From NCBI GenBank assembly GCA_002327985.1, contig DCVM01000016.1, forward strand, positions 37,958 to 46,803: a DNA stretch of 8,846 nucleotides. The letters run 5' to 3'. A program made the translations under genes and the position numbers. The stretch comes from Syntrophaceae bacterium UBA2188. GTDB lineage: Bacteria; Desulfobacterota; BSN033; UBA1163. Shown here piece by piece: positions 1-5,863 of this stretch (position 1 is its first letter; every line of letters starts with the position of its first letter). The notes beneath the pieces were generated by a model, which saw nothing but the letters and a program-made list of their open reading frames with translations, was not told the origin of the DNA and made no database searches.

Positions 1-1107
1 GATGAGAAGGAGTTTCCAAAGGATTTTGTCAGGGCCCTTGGAAAAAATAATTATTTAGGCATTCCTCTCCCAAAGAACGTGGGCGGAAGAGGTCTCAACA
101 CGGTATGCGCTATACTTGCCGAAGAAGAACTCGGCGCATTGGCTTTTCCTCTTGGGTGTGCAATGGGGATGTCAACTTACCTCTGTCGTGCCATCTATCA
201 ATACGGTGTGCCGGAACTTTGGAAGAAATATATTATCCCCACAATGAAAGCAGATCTCATCTGTGCTGAGGGAATTACTGAACCCCTCAAGGGCTCTGAT
301 ATTGCTCGCCTGCAGACCGTAGCAAAAAAAGCAGGAAATCATTATATCATCTCAGGGGAGAAGCGTTTCCAAAAGGGTGGAATCGGTGCAGACTGGTTCC
401 TTACCTTTGCGAGAACGAATCCTGACGTCGCCCCCCACAAGGGAATTACGGCCTTTGTGGCTGAAAGAAACCATGGGGTCCAGGTCGTCGAACAGTTCAA
501 CCTCTTAGGGTGGCGTGGGATGGGGGCTTCTCACCTTCTTTTTAAAGAGGTGGCTGTTCCTGAAGAGAACCGTGTCGGCGAAGAAGGCCAGGGTTTTGAG
601 ATCCTCATGTATCTCCTCCAAACAGAACGTCTGATGGAGGCTGCTACAGCGTTAGGCTCTGCCCGCGAATGCTTGAAGATCGCCATACGATATTCAGAGG
701 CACGGGAACAGTTTGAACAGAAGATCAGAGAATTTCAGGGGATTAACTTTAAGATTGCAGAAATGGCTGCCACCCTTGACGCAGGCCGTCTTCTTTGCTT
801 GCGAGCAGCCAAGGTTATTGACAAAGGGGAGAAAAGGCCAAACAGGGAAGTGGCCATGGCAAAATTCTTTTCGACGGAGGGAGCCTGGAATATCATTGAC
901 CAATCCCTCCAGATTTTAGGAGGCATCGGTTATACGGATTACTATCCTATTGAAAGGTTTCTCAGGGATGTTCGAGTGGCCAAGATCTATACCGGTACAA
1001 ATGAAATCATGAGAGAACTGACCCAGAGAGGAACCTATGATGAACTGCTGAAGGAAAAACCTTCCCCGGCATGGAAACTCTGGAAAGGATCGAAAAATTT
1101 AATGTAA
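1..1107 (+). CDS. acyl-CoA dehydrogenase, 5' end missing
   Basis: FAD-dependent alpha,beta-dehydrogenation of an acyl-CoA thioester in the cytoplasm, normally passing electrons to ETF. The frame is open from base 1, so the gene starts upstream; 368 residues are visible and I estimate 35-40 are missing. A GTG at 79 lies inside the conserved GIPLPKNVGGRG segment and is not the start. Seen in order: the flavin/substrate segment GITEPLKGSD, the middle beta domain ending near VPEENRVGEEGQGF, then the C-terminal helical domain with AREQFEQKI, LQILGGIGY and IYTGTNEIMREL. The position that holds the catalytic Glu in MCAD/SCAD (IYEGT) is Thr here (codon 991-993). A Glu directly before the helix-G Arg (TERLME, codon 625-627) matches the base location of LCAD and isovaleryl-CoA dehydrogenase. 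Substrate chain type cannot be told. The family call is very secure. Confidence 0.95.
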   Translation, partial: DEKEFPKDFVRALGKNNYLGIPLPKNVGGRGLNTVCAILAEEELGALAFPLGCAMGMSTYLCRAIYQYGVPELWKKYIIPTMKADLICAEGITEPLKGSDIARLQTVAKKAGNHYIISGEKRFQKGGIGADWFLTFARTNPDVAPHKGITAFVAERNHGVQVVEQFNLLGWRGMGASHLLFKEVAVPEENRVGEEGQGFEILMYLLQTERLMEAATALGSARECLKIAIRYSEAREQFEQKIREFQGINFKIAEMAATLDAGRLLCLRAAKVIDKGEKRPNREVAMAKFFSTEGAWNIIDQSLQILGGIGYTDYYPIERFLRDVRVAKIYTGTNEIMRELTQRGTYDELLKEKPSPAWKLWKGSKNLM

Positions 1108-1122
1108 TGGTCTTTGGTCCAA

Positions 1123-1229
1123 GGCTAAGGTAATGACGCCAGTTTTGTCGAGAGGTAAAGTTTGTGGTTGAAAAATCCTTAGCCCTAACCTTTTAACCTT
1201 AAACCAAACTGGCTTCTTAACCTTTACCT
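1123..1229. repeat. three crossing pairs of 8-bp inverted repeats
   Basis: GGCTAAGG (1123-1130) is the reverse complement of CCTTAGCC (1177-1184). GCCAGTTT (1138-1145) is the reverse complement of AAACTGGC (1206-1213). AGGTAAAG (1153-1160) is the reverse complement of CTTTACCT (1222-1229). The order is a-b-c-a'-b'-c', so the pairs cross and cannot all form in one plain stem-loop. The matches are read directly; any function, such as a pseudoknotted RNA or remnants of an old insertion, is speculation. Confidence 0.5.
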
Positions 1230-1280
1230 AAATACCATGTGCCCATATTTCATGGCTCACTCGTTTGCCATTTGAAAGTG

Positions 1281-1458
1281 AACTACCCCGCAGCAAGCTG
1301 CGGGGCATCAAATTCTCTAAAAAACTTTCCTCCCCCTTGATGGGGGAGGATTAAGGTGGGGGTGATGATAAGATCATTTCCCCCTCACCCTAACCCTCTC
1401 CCCCCAGGGGAGAGGGAGGCCATTCATCCCCCCAGCAGAGCTGAGGGGTATTCTGGCA
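1281..1458. repeat. nested palindromic repeat of four GC-rich hairpins (REP/BIME- or MITE-like)
   Basis: Four hairpins sit within about 165 bp. H1: CCCCGCAGC (1286-1294) pairs with GCTGCGGGG (1297-1305). H2: TCCTCCCCC (1328-1336) pairs with GGGGGAGGA (1342-1350), loop TTGAT. H3: CCCTCTCCCC (1394-1403) pairs with GGGGAGAGGG (1407-1416). H4: 1428-1436 pairs with 1440-1448 with one mismatch, and resembles H1. Between H2 and H3, TTAAGGTGGGGGTGA (1351-1365) and the reverse complement of 1379-1393 agree at 12 of 15 positions around a small hairpin, ATGAT-AAG-ATCAT (1365-1377). The whole block is therefore roughly symmetric about position 1370. This is the layout of paired REP units (BIME). No transposase is in the window, so mobility is inferred. 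The ferredoxin start lies only 22 bp past H4. Confidence 0.75.
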
Positions 1459-1470
1459 TATTTTTATAAA

Positions 1471-1662
1471 ATGAAACCTATCATTGAAATCCTCGATCAC
1501 TGTTCAGCCTGTGGGGCTTGTGTAGAAATATGCCCTGTTTTCTGTTTAAAACTCAATGATGGCTTGATCGAAATAGTCAACGAAGAGGTTTGTTTCGGTT
1601 GCCGCAAGTGCGAAGACGTATGCCCTGAAGAGGCGATTCGCATTAAGGGCATTGTGCCATGA
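1471..1662 (+). CDS. 2[4Fe-4S] ferredoxin, 63 aa
   Basis: Small soluble electron carrier. Two complete cluster motifs are visible: C11-x2-C14-x2-C17-x3-C21-P and C41-x2-C44-x2-C47-x3-C51-P, with an extra Cys25. The last cysteine of each motif is expected to ligate the other cluster, as in clostridial-type ferredoxins. The length (63 residues) is close to the usual 55-65 for the family, and there is no extra domain, signal peptide or membrane segment. The ATG at 1471 is the first ATG of the frame, but no Shine-Dalgarno sequence precedes it at normal spacing: the 30 bases before it are the end of hairpin H4 and an AT-rich stretch ending TATAAA. Translation may be leaderless or weak. Low-potential electron transfer in anaerobic metabolism is likely. 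The partner is unknown; the upstream dehydrogenase would more usually use ETF. Confidence 0.93.
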   Translation: MKPIIEILDHCSACGACVEICPVFCLKLNDGLIEIVNEEVCFGCRKCEDVCPEEAIRIKGIVP

Positions 1663-1757
1663 CCAAAGTAGTCTCCCCTTTTTAAAAATATAAGTTATAG
1701 AAAATTATATAGAATTACGTTTTTTTTGCATATTACGTAAACTGGATTATTTTTTCC

Positions 1758-1786
1758 TTGACAAAGGAATTAACTTTTGCTAATTA
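1758..1786 (+). promoter_or_regulatory. candidate sigma70-type promoter
   Basis: A perfect -35 hexamer TTGACA (1758-1763) is followed after 17 bp by TAATTA (1781-1786), with TG two bases upstream (extended -10 style, TGCTAATTA). The -35 and spacing are ideal, but the -10 is poor, matching the consensus mainly at its first two bases. If used, the leader to the gene at 2000 would be about 200 nt. Confidence 0.35.
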
Positions 1787-1839
1787 GTTGTGAAACTTGG
1801 GGTGCTGTTTTTCTCATCTGATTAATTCATTCCTTAATT

Positions 1840-1848
1840 TGCTATAAA
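1840..1848 (+). promoter_or_regulatory. candidate extended -10 element
   Basis: TGCTATAAA matches an extended -10 (TGnTATAAT) except at the last base. No good -35 lies 17 bp upstream (GATTAA at 1820-1825), as is allowed for extended -10 promoters. It would start transcription about 145 nt before the gene at 2000. Confidence 0.3.
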
Positions 1849-1985
1849 AAGTTTGATTGCTGGGACAAGGGGGTCTCCATCGTCACGCAAGGTTTAATTA
1901 GATCGAACGTAGAGGATGTTTATCTCTTCATTCATTCCTCTCGTTCATTTTCTCCACAATTATCGAAACGAAATCCATACCTAAA

Positions 1986-1992
1986 AAGGTGA
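1986..1992 (+). promoter_or_regulatory. ribosome binding site for the 71-aa gene
   Basis: AAGGTGA, with AGGTGA complementary to the 16S rRNA tail, lies 7 nt before the ATG at 2000. This is the main support for the small gene being real. Confidence 0.7.
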
Positions 1993-1999
1993 GAGATTT

Positions 2000-2215
2000 A
2001 TGGATTGGAAGCTAACGGCGACAACATTGTTTTGTGATACGGTGAAAAAGTGGGTCCCGATCATCGTTTTCAAAGATGGAAAGACAAATTGCGGTTATTA
2101 CTACAGACATCAGGTCGTCACCAAAGAAAATCCTGGTGGGTTCTCATGTCACGGACCCCAGGGATGTGCTTTGTGTGAAGCTTACAAAGAAGATGTTTTT
2201 TCTCGGGTGGGATAA
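2000..2215 (+). CDS. unrecognised small cysteine-rich protein, 71 aa
   Basis: I do not recognise the family. The product is soluble-looking, with no signal peptide or membrane helix. It has five cysteines (C12, C31, C50, C56, C59) and two histidines (H37, H51). The C-terminal group C50-H-G-P-Q-G-C56-A-L-C59 contains a CxxC pair and could bind a metal or form disulfides; that is inference. The N-terminal half (residues 4-35) is rich in alternating hydrophobic residues, suggesting beta strands, with a KDGK turn at 25-28. A good ribosome binding site supports the ATG at 2000. It ends 69 bp before the lipoprotein start, on the same strand, so co-transcription is possible. The gene is probably real; the role is unknown. 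Confidence 0.7.
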   Translation: MDWKLTATTLFCDTVKKWVPIIVFKDGKTNCGYYYRHQVVTKENPGGFSCHGPQGCALCEAYKEDVFSRVG

Positions 2216-2247
2216 ATAATCCAAAGAAGTTAAACTGAATCGTTTTC

Positions 2248-2267
2248 TGTTTGCAAAGCGGCAAACA
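2248..2267 (+). other. small hairpin before the lipoprotein gene
   Basis: TGTTTGC (2248-2254) pairs with GCAAACA (2261-2267), a 7-bp stem with a 6-nt loop (AAAGCG). It ends 5 nt before the ribosome binding site of the next gene and is followed by AAATG rather than a T run, so it is not a clear terminator. It could affect mRNA processing or translation of the downstream gene. Confidence 0.4.
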
Positions 2268-2272
2268 AAATG

Positions 2273-2279
2273 AAGGAGG
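2273..2279 (+). promoter_or_regulatory. ribosome binding site fixing the lipoprotein start at 2285
   Basis: AAGGAGG lies 5 nt before the ATG at 2285. An in-frame ATG at 2270 overlaps this site and has no ribosome binding site of its own, so 2285 is the better start. Confidence 0.85.
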
Positions 2280-2284
2280 GTGCT

Positions 2285-2878
2285 ATGGAAAAAAGAGCAT
2301 TGATCTTATTGATGGCAGTGGTTTTAGGTTTTGGTATTTTTGGATGCGCTGGGGAGAAATCAATGGTTAAACCCACTCCCTCTCAAATTCTATCCGTTAA
2401 AGTAACGCTTGATACCGTGGAGAGGCTTAATGCGATAGCGGCTAAGCCACCTTATCAGGGAACGGATGTTATCGTGTACAAAATTAATTTCAAACTTTTT
2501 AATCCAAATAACGTGTTAGCAAAAGTAGATAATCTTTATTTTGAGGCAAAGATAGACGATGGGACAAAGGAAAAGATGATCGTCCTGGCGGGGTCTATGC
2601 CGAGCATGTTAGTTCCAGCCGCTGGAGAGGCAAACTGGTCCTATGCAGACCCTCTTCTTTATGGGGGAATCATTGGCCAAATCGTAACACGCGGGCTGAG
2701 CGGTGCAGAGGGAATGAAAGGTGCCGTAAGGATACGAGAAGAACTTTGGAATGAACTCGGAGCGGACACAAAGAAATTTTTCATCGATGGTAATCTCATT
2801 ACTTCCCTCCCTGATCATCCAAGCTTAGGAACAGTCTACCAACAATTCAAGGCTGAATTTGCCATTCCAAAATTATAG
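2285..2878 (+). CDS. LEA type 2 (WHy)-like lipoprotein, 197 aa
   Basis: Predicted envelope lipoprotein. The N-terminus has basic residues (K3, R4), a hydrophobic stretch (A5-F19) and a lipobox-like end I18-F-G-C21; Phe at the -2 position is unusual. Residue +2 is Ala, which in enterobacterial rules would favour the outer membrane. The mature part contains a conserved-looking strand pattern, INFKLFNPNN (67-76) followed by LYFEAKIDDG (84-93), similar to the NPN-containing core of LEA type 2/WHy domains. That match is by eye only and moderate. A Gly-rich helical segment lies around 127-147. The gene is followed with no gap by the acyl-CoA synthetase (TAG then ATG), so translation is likely coupled. 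Context suggests a role in handling a hydrophobic substrate at the envelope, but this is inference. Confidence 0.75.
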   Translation: MEKRALILLMAVVLGFGIFGCAGEKSMVKPTPSQILSVKVTLDTVERLNAIAAKPPYQGTDVIVYKINFKLFNPNNVLAKVDNLYFEAKIDDGTKEKMIVLAGSMPSMLVPAAGEANWSYADPLLYGGIIGQIVTRGLSGAEGMKGAVRIREELWNELGADTKKFFIDGNLITSLPDHPSLGTVYQQFKAEFAIPKL

Positions 2879-4846
2879 ATGAGTGAGGAGAGAAGAGTGG
2901 CTAAATCAATTACACAAGAGACGTGGGATAAGTTCCGTCCTTCTCCGGAAGAGGATACCTTCCCCAAACTCTTAAAACGCAATTACAACAAATGGGGAAA
3001 TACAAAAGTCGCCTACCGGTATAAAGATTATGGATACTGGCGAGAACTCACCTGGAAAGACTTTTATGAGCGAGCCAAATGGCTTGCCGGAGGTTTGGCC
3101 AGTCTCGGTTTTGGGCCGGGCGATAAGATTGCGATTTGTGGTGAGAACGCTCCTGAATGGTTCTGGGGACAGACCGCCGCCCAAAGTCTTGGAGGGGCTT
3201 CGGTTGGTCTATATACCGACTCTATTCCTTCTGAGCTTCAATATATTATTGACCATTCCGATGCAAAAATTGTGATGGTTGATGATCAAGAACAGGTGGA
3301 TAAAATCCTCTCCATCAAAGAACAGATCCCTAAAGTTGAAAAGATTGTCTATTGGATCGCTAAGGGAATGTGGAATTATGATGACCCCTGGCTCATTGGC
3401 TTTGATGATATGATGGAGTTAGGAAAAGCCTATGAGGAAGCTCATCCCAACTTTTTTGATGAAAGGATCGATAAGACAAAACTCGATGATGTGGCGGTCC
3501 TCCTTTATACCTCTGGGACAACTGGCCTGCCAAAGGGATCCACTGTTACCTACAGGAATCTTCTGAGTCTGTTCAATGGCTGGGATGCGGCTTTACCATG
3601 GAATCTGAAAGATGAAAACCTCTCCTTCTTACCACCGGCCTGGATCGGGGAACAAATCTTTACTGTGGCGCCCAATTTAGCAAAAGGGATTGTCGTTAAT
3701 TTCATCGAAAAAGCAGAGACCGTTCGTTCTGATCTTCGCGAAATAGCCCCGGGAGTCATCCTTCTTGGAGCGAGACAATGGGAAATGACCTGCTCTGAAA
3801 TCCAGGCCAAAATGATTGATTCTTCCTTCTGGAAAAAGTTCCTCTACAACCTGTTTCTCCCCGTGGGCTATAAGATTGCTCAAGGCCAAGAAGAACGGAA
3901 AAAAGTGAGTTGGCTTTGGCGGTTCCTCTTCTTCTTCGGATATTGGGCCGTGTTCAGACATTTGCAGGACAAAATCGGTATGACGAGGACCAAAACCCCG
4001 ATCACTGCTGGAGCGGCTCTGAGTCCGGATAATTTCCGACTTCTTCGGGCAATCGGTGTTCCGATCGCACAGGGTTATGGCTCCACCGAGGTCTCTGGCC
4101 TCGATGTCCTCCAACTCGAAAAGGATTATTATCGTTCCGAAGGATCAGGACAACCTTTCCCTGGGGTGGAGGTGAGGATCACCGAAGATGGAGAAATACT
4201 GCTCGGCGGTGTGGGAGTAGTTCAGGGATATTATAAGCGGCCTGAAGAAACCGAAAAAAGTTTTAAAGGAGGCTATTTCCTCACTGGCGATGGTGGGTAT
4301 ATGGATGATGAGGGGGAGCTTTATATTATCGACAGAGTGAGGGACATGCAGACCACGAAGACCGGTGAAAAGTTTTCCCCGACGTATATTGAGGGCCGAC
4401 TAAAGTTCAGCCCCTTTATTAAAGATGCGATGGTGATTGGAAACGATAAACATTTCGTAACGGCGCTCCTCAATATGGATTTTGAAAATACAGGCAGGTG
4501 GGCTGAACGAAACCATATCGCCTATACCTCTCATCCCGACCTTTCACAAAAGGAGCAAGTCCGGAAGCTTTTAGCTGGGATCCTCCAACGGATCAACACG
4601 ACCCTGCCTGAGACAACTCGTGTGAAAAGATTCATCGTACTCCATAAGGATTTTGATCCGGATGAAGCAGAGCTAACCCGGACCCGCAAATTAAGACGAG
4701 ACTTTGTGGAGAAGCGTTATGAAAATATTGTGAGCGCAATGTATCAGGGACAGAATCAGGTAGATATCGAAACGACAATTACTTATCGAGATGGCAGGAA
4801 GTCGGTCATGAGGCTTCCGATCTATATTGAGACGATCCAAGGGTGA
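2879..4846 (+). CDS. AMP-forming long-chain-type acyl-CoA synthetase, 655 aa
   Basis: Cytoplasmic or membrane-associated ligase that activates a carboxylic acid with ATP to an acyl-adenylate and then to acyl-CoA. ANL superfamily motifs are complete: phosphate loop Y210-TSGTTGLPKG, Y400-GSTE, T469-GD, the hinge D485-RVRD followed by GEKFSP, and K604 in LTRTRKLRR at the position of the adenylation lysine. The length (655) and the LxxTRK pattern fit the long-chain (FadD15-like) subgroup; true chain preference is unknown, and bulky branched or aromatic acids are possible. An aromatic-rich segment (about 340-365, FFFGYW) may contact membrane. The ATG at 2879 touches the preceding stop and has no ribosome binding site. 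A GTG at 2897 lies 6 nt after GAGGAG (2885-2890) and is a credible alternative start giving 649 residues. It lies 6 bp before the LivG gene, so it is clearly in one operon with it. Confidence 0.93.
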   Translation: MSEERRVAKSITQETWDKFRPSPEEDTFPKLLKRNYNKWGNTKVAYRYKDYGYWRELTWKDFYERAKWLAGGLASLGFGPGDKIAICGENAPEWFWGQTAAQSLGGASVGLYTDSIPSELQYIIDHSDAKIVMVDDQEQVDKILSIKEQIPKVEKIVYWIAKGMWNYDDPWLIGFDDMMELGKAYEEAHPNFFDERIDKTKLDDVAVLLYTSGTTGLPKGSTVTYRNLLSLFNGWDAALPWNLKDENLSFLPPAWIGEQIFTVAPNLAKGIVVNFIEKAETVRSDLREIAPGVILLGARQWEMTCSEIQAKMIDSSFWKKFLYNLFLPVGYKIAQGQEERKKVSWLWRFLFFFGYWAVFRHLQDKIGMTRTKTPITAGAALSPDNFRLLRAIGVPIAQGYGSTEVSGLDVLQLEKDYYRSEGSGQPFPGVEVRITEDGEILLGGVGVVQGYYKRPEETEKSFKGGYFLTGDGGYMDDEGELYIIDRVRDMQTTKTGEKFSPTYIEGRLKFSPFIKDAMVIGNDKHFVTALLNMDFENTGRWAERNHIAYTSHPDLSQKEQVRKLLAGILQRINTTLPETTRVKRFIVLHKDFDPDEAELTRTRKLRRDFVEKRYENIVSAMYQGQNQVDIETTITYRDGRKSVMRLPIYIETIQG

Positions 4847-4852
4847 GGACAC

Positions 4853-5737
4853 ATGGCAGAATTTATCAGGGATATCACAAAAAAACGGGAACAGAGATAT
4901 AGTTATGGGTTGATGCTGCTTCGAGAATGTATTGAGAAGAAACGTCCTTTGATCAATCCCAATTCCAAAGAAAGAAAAGCTTTACTTCGGGCCGAGAACA
5001 TCAGTATTGCCTTTGGCAAGCTTCAGGCCCTCAACAATGTCATGGTGGAAGTCAAAGAGGGTGAGATCCTGGCCATCATCGGACCCAATGGTGCGGGAAA
5101 GACGTGCCTTCTTAATGTCATCAGCGGGTTCTACCGCGCCCAGCAGGGCGACGTTTATTTGGAAGAGAAAAGAATCACCCATTTCTCCTCACACAAAATT
5201 GCTGAACTCGGCCTCTGCCGTACGTTTCAGAATATCGCTCTGTATACTGGCTTATCGGTCACCGACAATATCATTGCTGGAAGACATCCCCATATTGGAT
5301 ATAATTTCGTTACCGGAATGATCTATTTCCCCTGGGCAAACAAAGAAGAAGCCTACCAGCGCGCCATCGCCGAGGATATTATCGACTTTTTAGAACTGGA
5401 ACACGTCAGAGGGGCAGTGGTGGGCATGCTGGCCTATGGGTTAAGAAAACGAGTTGAATTGGGCCGGGCCCTGGCTTTGGAGCCAAGAATTCTCCTCCTC
5501 GATGAACCGATGGCAGGGATGAATCTGGATGAAAAGGAGGATATGGCCCGGTTTATCATCGATATCAATGAATTTTTAAAGATCCCGATTGTATTGATCG
5601 AGCATGATATGGGTGTGGTCATGGATATTGCGGATCGAATTGTGGTGCTTGACTTCGGCAATAAGATTGCTGAAGGCGTCCCTGAAGAGATCAAACAAAA
5701 CCAAAAAGTCATTGCCGCTTATTTAGGAGCTGGATAA
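4853..5737 (+). CDS. livG: LIV/HAAT-family ABC transporter ATP-binding protein (LivG type), 294 aa
   Basis: ATPase that drives import through the LivH/LivM permeases encoded downstream. The motifs are complete: Walker A G77-PNGAGKT (to T84), Q-loop Q126, signature L193-AYGLRKR, Walker B ending LLLD217-E218, and switch H251. The signature reads AYGL where the family usually has a Gln, a variation that may be tolerated in LivG-like proteins. The ATPase core starts near residue 45 (LLRAENISIAFG), so there is a charged N-terminal extension of about 44 residues (MAEFIRDITKKREQRYSYG...), making the protein about 40 residues longer than typical LivG (about 255). The ribosome binding site (GGTGAGG, 4842-4848) overlaps the synthetase stop codon, implying coupled translation. 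The livG name reflects family, not a proven amino acid substrate. Confidence 0.93.
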   Translation: MAEFIRDITKKREQRYSYGLMLLRECIEKKRPLINPNSKERKALLRAENISIAFGKLQALNNVMVEVKEGEILAIIGPNGAGKTCLLNVISGFYRAQQGDVYLEEKRITHFSSHKIAELGLCRTFQNIALYTGLSVTDNIIAGRHPHIGYNFVTGMIYFPWANKEEAYQRAIAEDIIDFLELEHVRGAVVGMLAYGLRKRVELGRALALEPRILLLDEPMAGMNLDEKEDMARFIIDINEFLKIPIVLIEHDMGVVMDIADRIVVLDFGNKIAEGVPEEIKQNQKVIAAYLGAG

Positions 5738-5739
5738 AC

Positions 5740-5856
5740 CCCGTTAGAAAGTCTTCTATATTCTAACGGGAAGGTTCACAGGGGGCATTAAATCCCGTAT
5801 TTGGTGAAAAAAGAACAACTTTCATCCCTACTGTAAGTACCGGGGCTTTCTAACGG
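5740..5856 (+). promoter_or_regulatory. leader before livH with mutually exclusive pairings
   Basis: CCCGTTAGAA (5740-5749) is the exact reverse complement of TTCTAACGGG (5761-5770), giving a 10-bp hairpin with an 11-nt loop. CCGTTAGAAAG (5741-5751) is also the exact reverse complement of CTTTCTAACGG (5846-5856), an 11-bp pairing across 94 nt. The two cannot form together. The distal partner includes the GG of the livH ribosome binding site GGAG (5855-5858). No T run follows the proximal hairpin. The same sequence could instead be read as a 116-bp element with 11-bp terminal inverted repeats; no target-site duplication is visible. Confidence 0.55.
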
Positions 5857-5858
5857 AG
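5855..5858 (+). promoter_or_regulatory. livH ribosome binding site, partly inside an inverted repeat
   Basis: GGAG lies 5 nt before the ATG at 5864. Its two G bases are the last bases of the distal repeat copy that can pair with 5741-5751. Confidence 0.65.
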
Positions 5859-5863
5859 TAAAA

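Larger units (their letters stand above)
1108..1470. other. intergenic region rich in inverted repeats, no gene
   Basis: No credible coding frame lies between the dehydrogenase and the ferredoxin. The left half (about 1110-1250) is AT-richer and holds short crossing inverted repeats and three direct copies of TAACCTT (1186-1192, 1194-1200, 1218-1224). The right half (about 1281-1458) is a cluster of GC-rich hairpins annotated separately. No hairpin directly followed by a T run is present, so no classical intrinsic terminator for the dehydrogenase gene can be assigned. The size of this gap and of the next one suggest that the ferredoxin is not co-transcribed tightly with its neighbours. Confidence 0.7.
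1663..1999. other. AT-rich intergenic region with promoter-like elements
   Basis: No gene is supported here. A short ATG frame at 1916-1984 (22 codons) has no usable ribosome binding site and no recognisable sequence. The region holds a direct repeat of ATTACGT (1714-1720 and 1732-1738), the second copy lying within the palindrome TTACGTAA (1733-1740), and two promoter-like elements listed separately. It most likely carries the promoter for the small gene at 2000 and perhaps for the lipoprotein-synthetase-transporter run downstream. Confidence 0.6.

Noticed and set aside
79..81. GTG at 79 as the start of the dehydrogenase
   Set aside because: The reading frame continues upstream to base 1 with conserved family sequence, so the true start lies outside the window.
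991..993. Dehydrogenase inactive because the IYEGT Glu is Thr
   Set aside because: A Glu before the helix-G Arg provides the alternative catalytic base known from LCAD and isovaleryl-CoA dehydrogenase.
1281..1458. CRISPR array
   Set aside because: The hairpin units are palindromes of two different types with no regular spacing and no unique equal-length spacers; no cas gene is present.
1471..1662. Ferredoxin as the C-terminal part of a larger broken oxidoreductase
   Set aside because: The 63 residues form a complete two-cluster ferredoxin with normal ends; the upstream sequence is hairpin repeat with no coding character.
1916..1984. 22-codon open frame MFISSF...
   Set aside because: No usable ribosome binding site, no recognisable sequence, and it lies in a likely leader region.
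2270..2284. ATG at 2270 as the lipoprotein start
   Set aside because: It lies on top of the AAGGAGG site that serves the ATG at 2285 and would add five residues before the signal peptide.
3677..4114. 145-residue minus-strand open frame inside the acyl-CoA synthetase gene
   Set aside because: Antisense shadow of a gene with full ANL motifs; its translation shows no recognisable domain and no good ribosome binding site was seen.
5740..5770. Rho-independent terminator after livG
   Set aside because: The stem is good, but no T run follows TTCTAACGGG, so termination is not supported by sequence.
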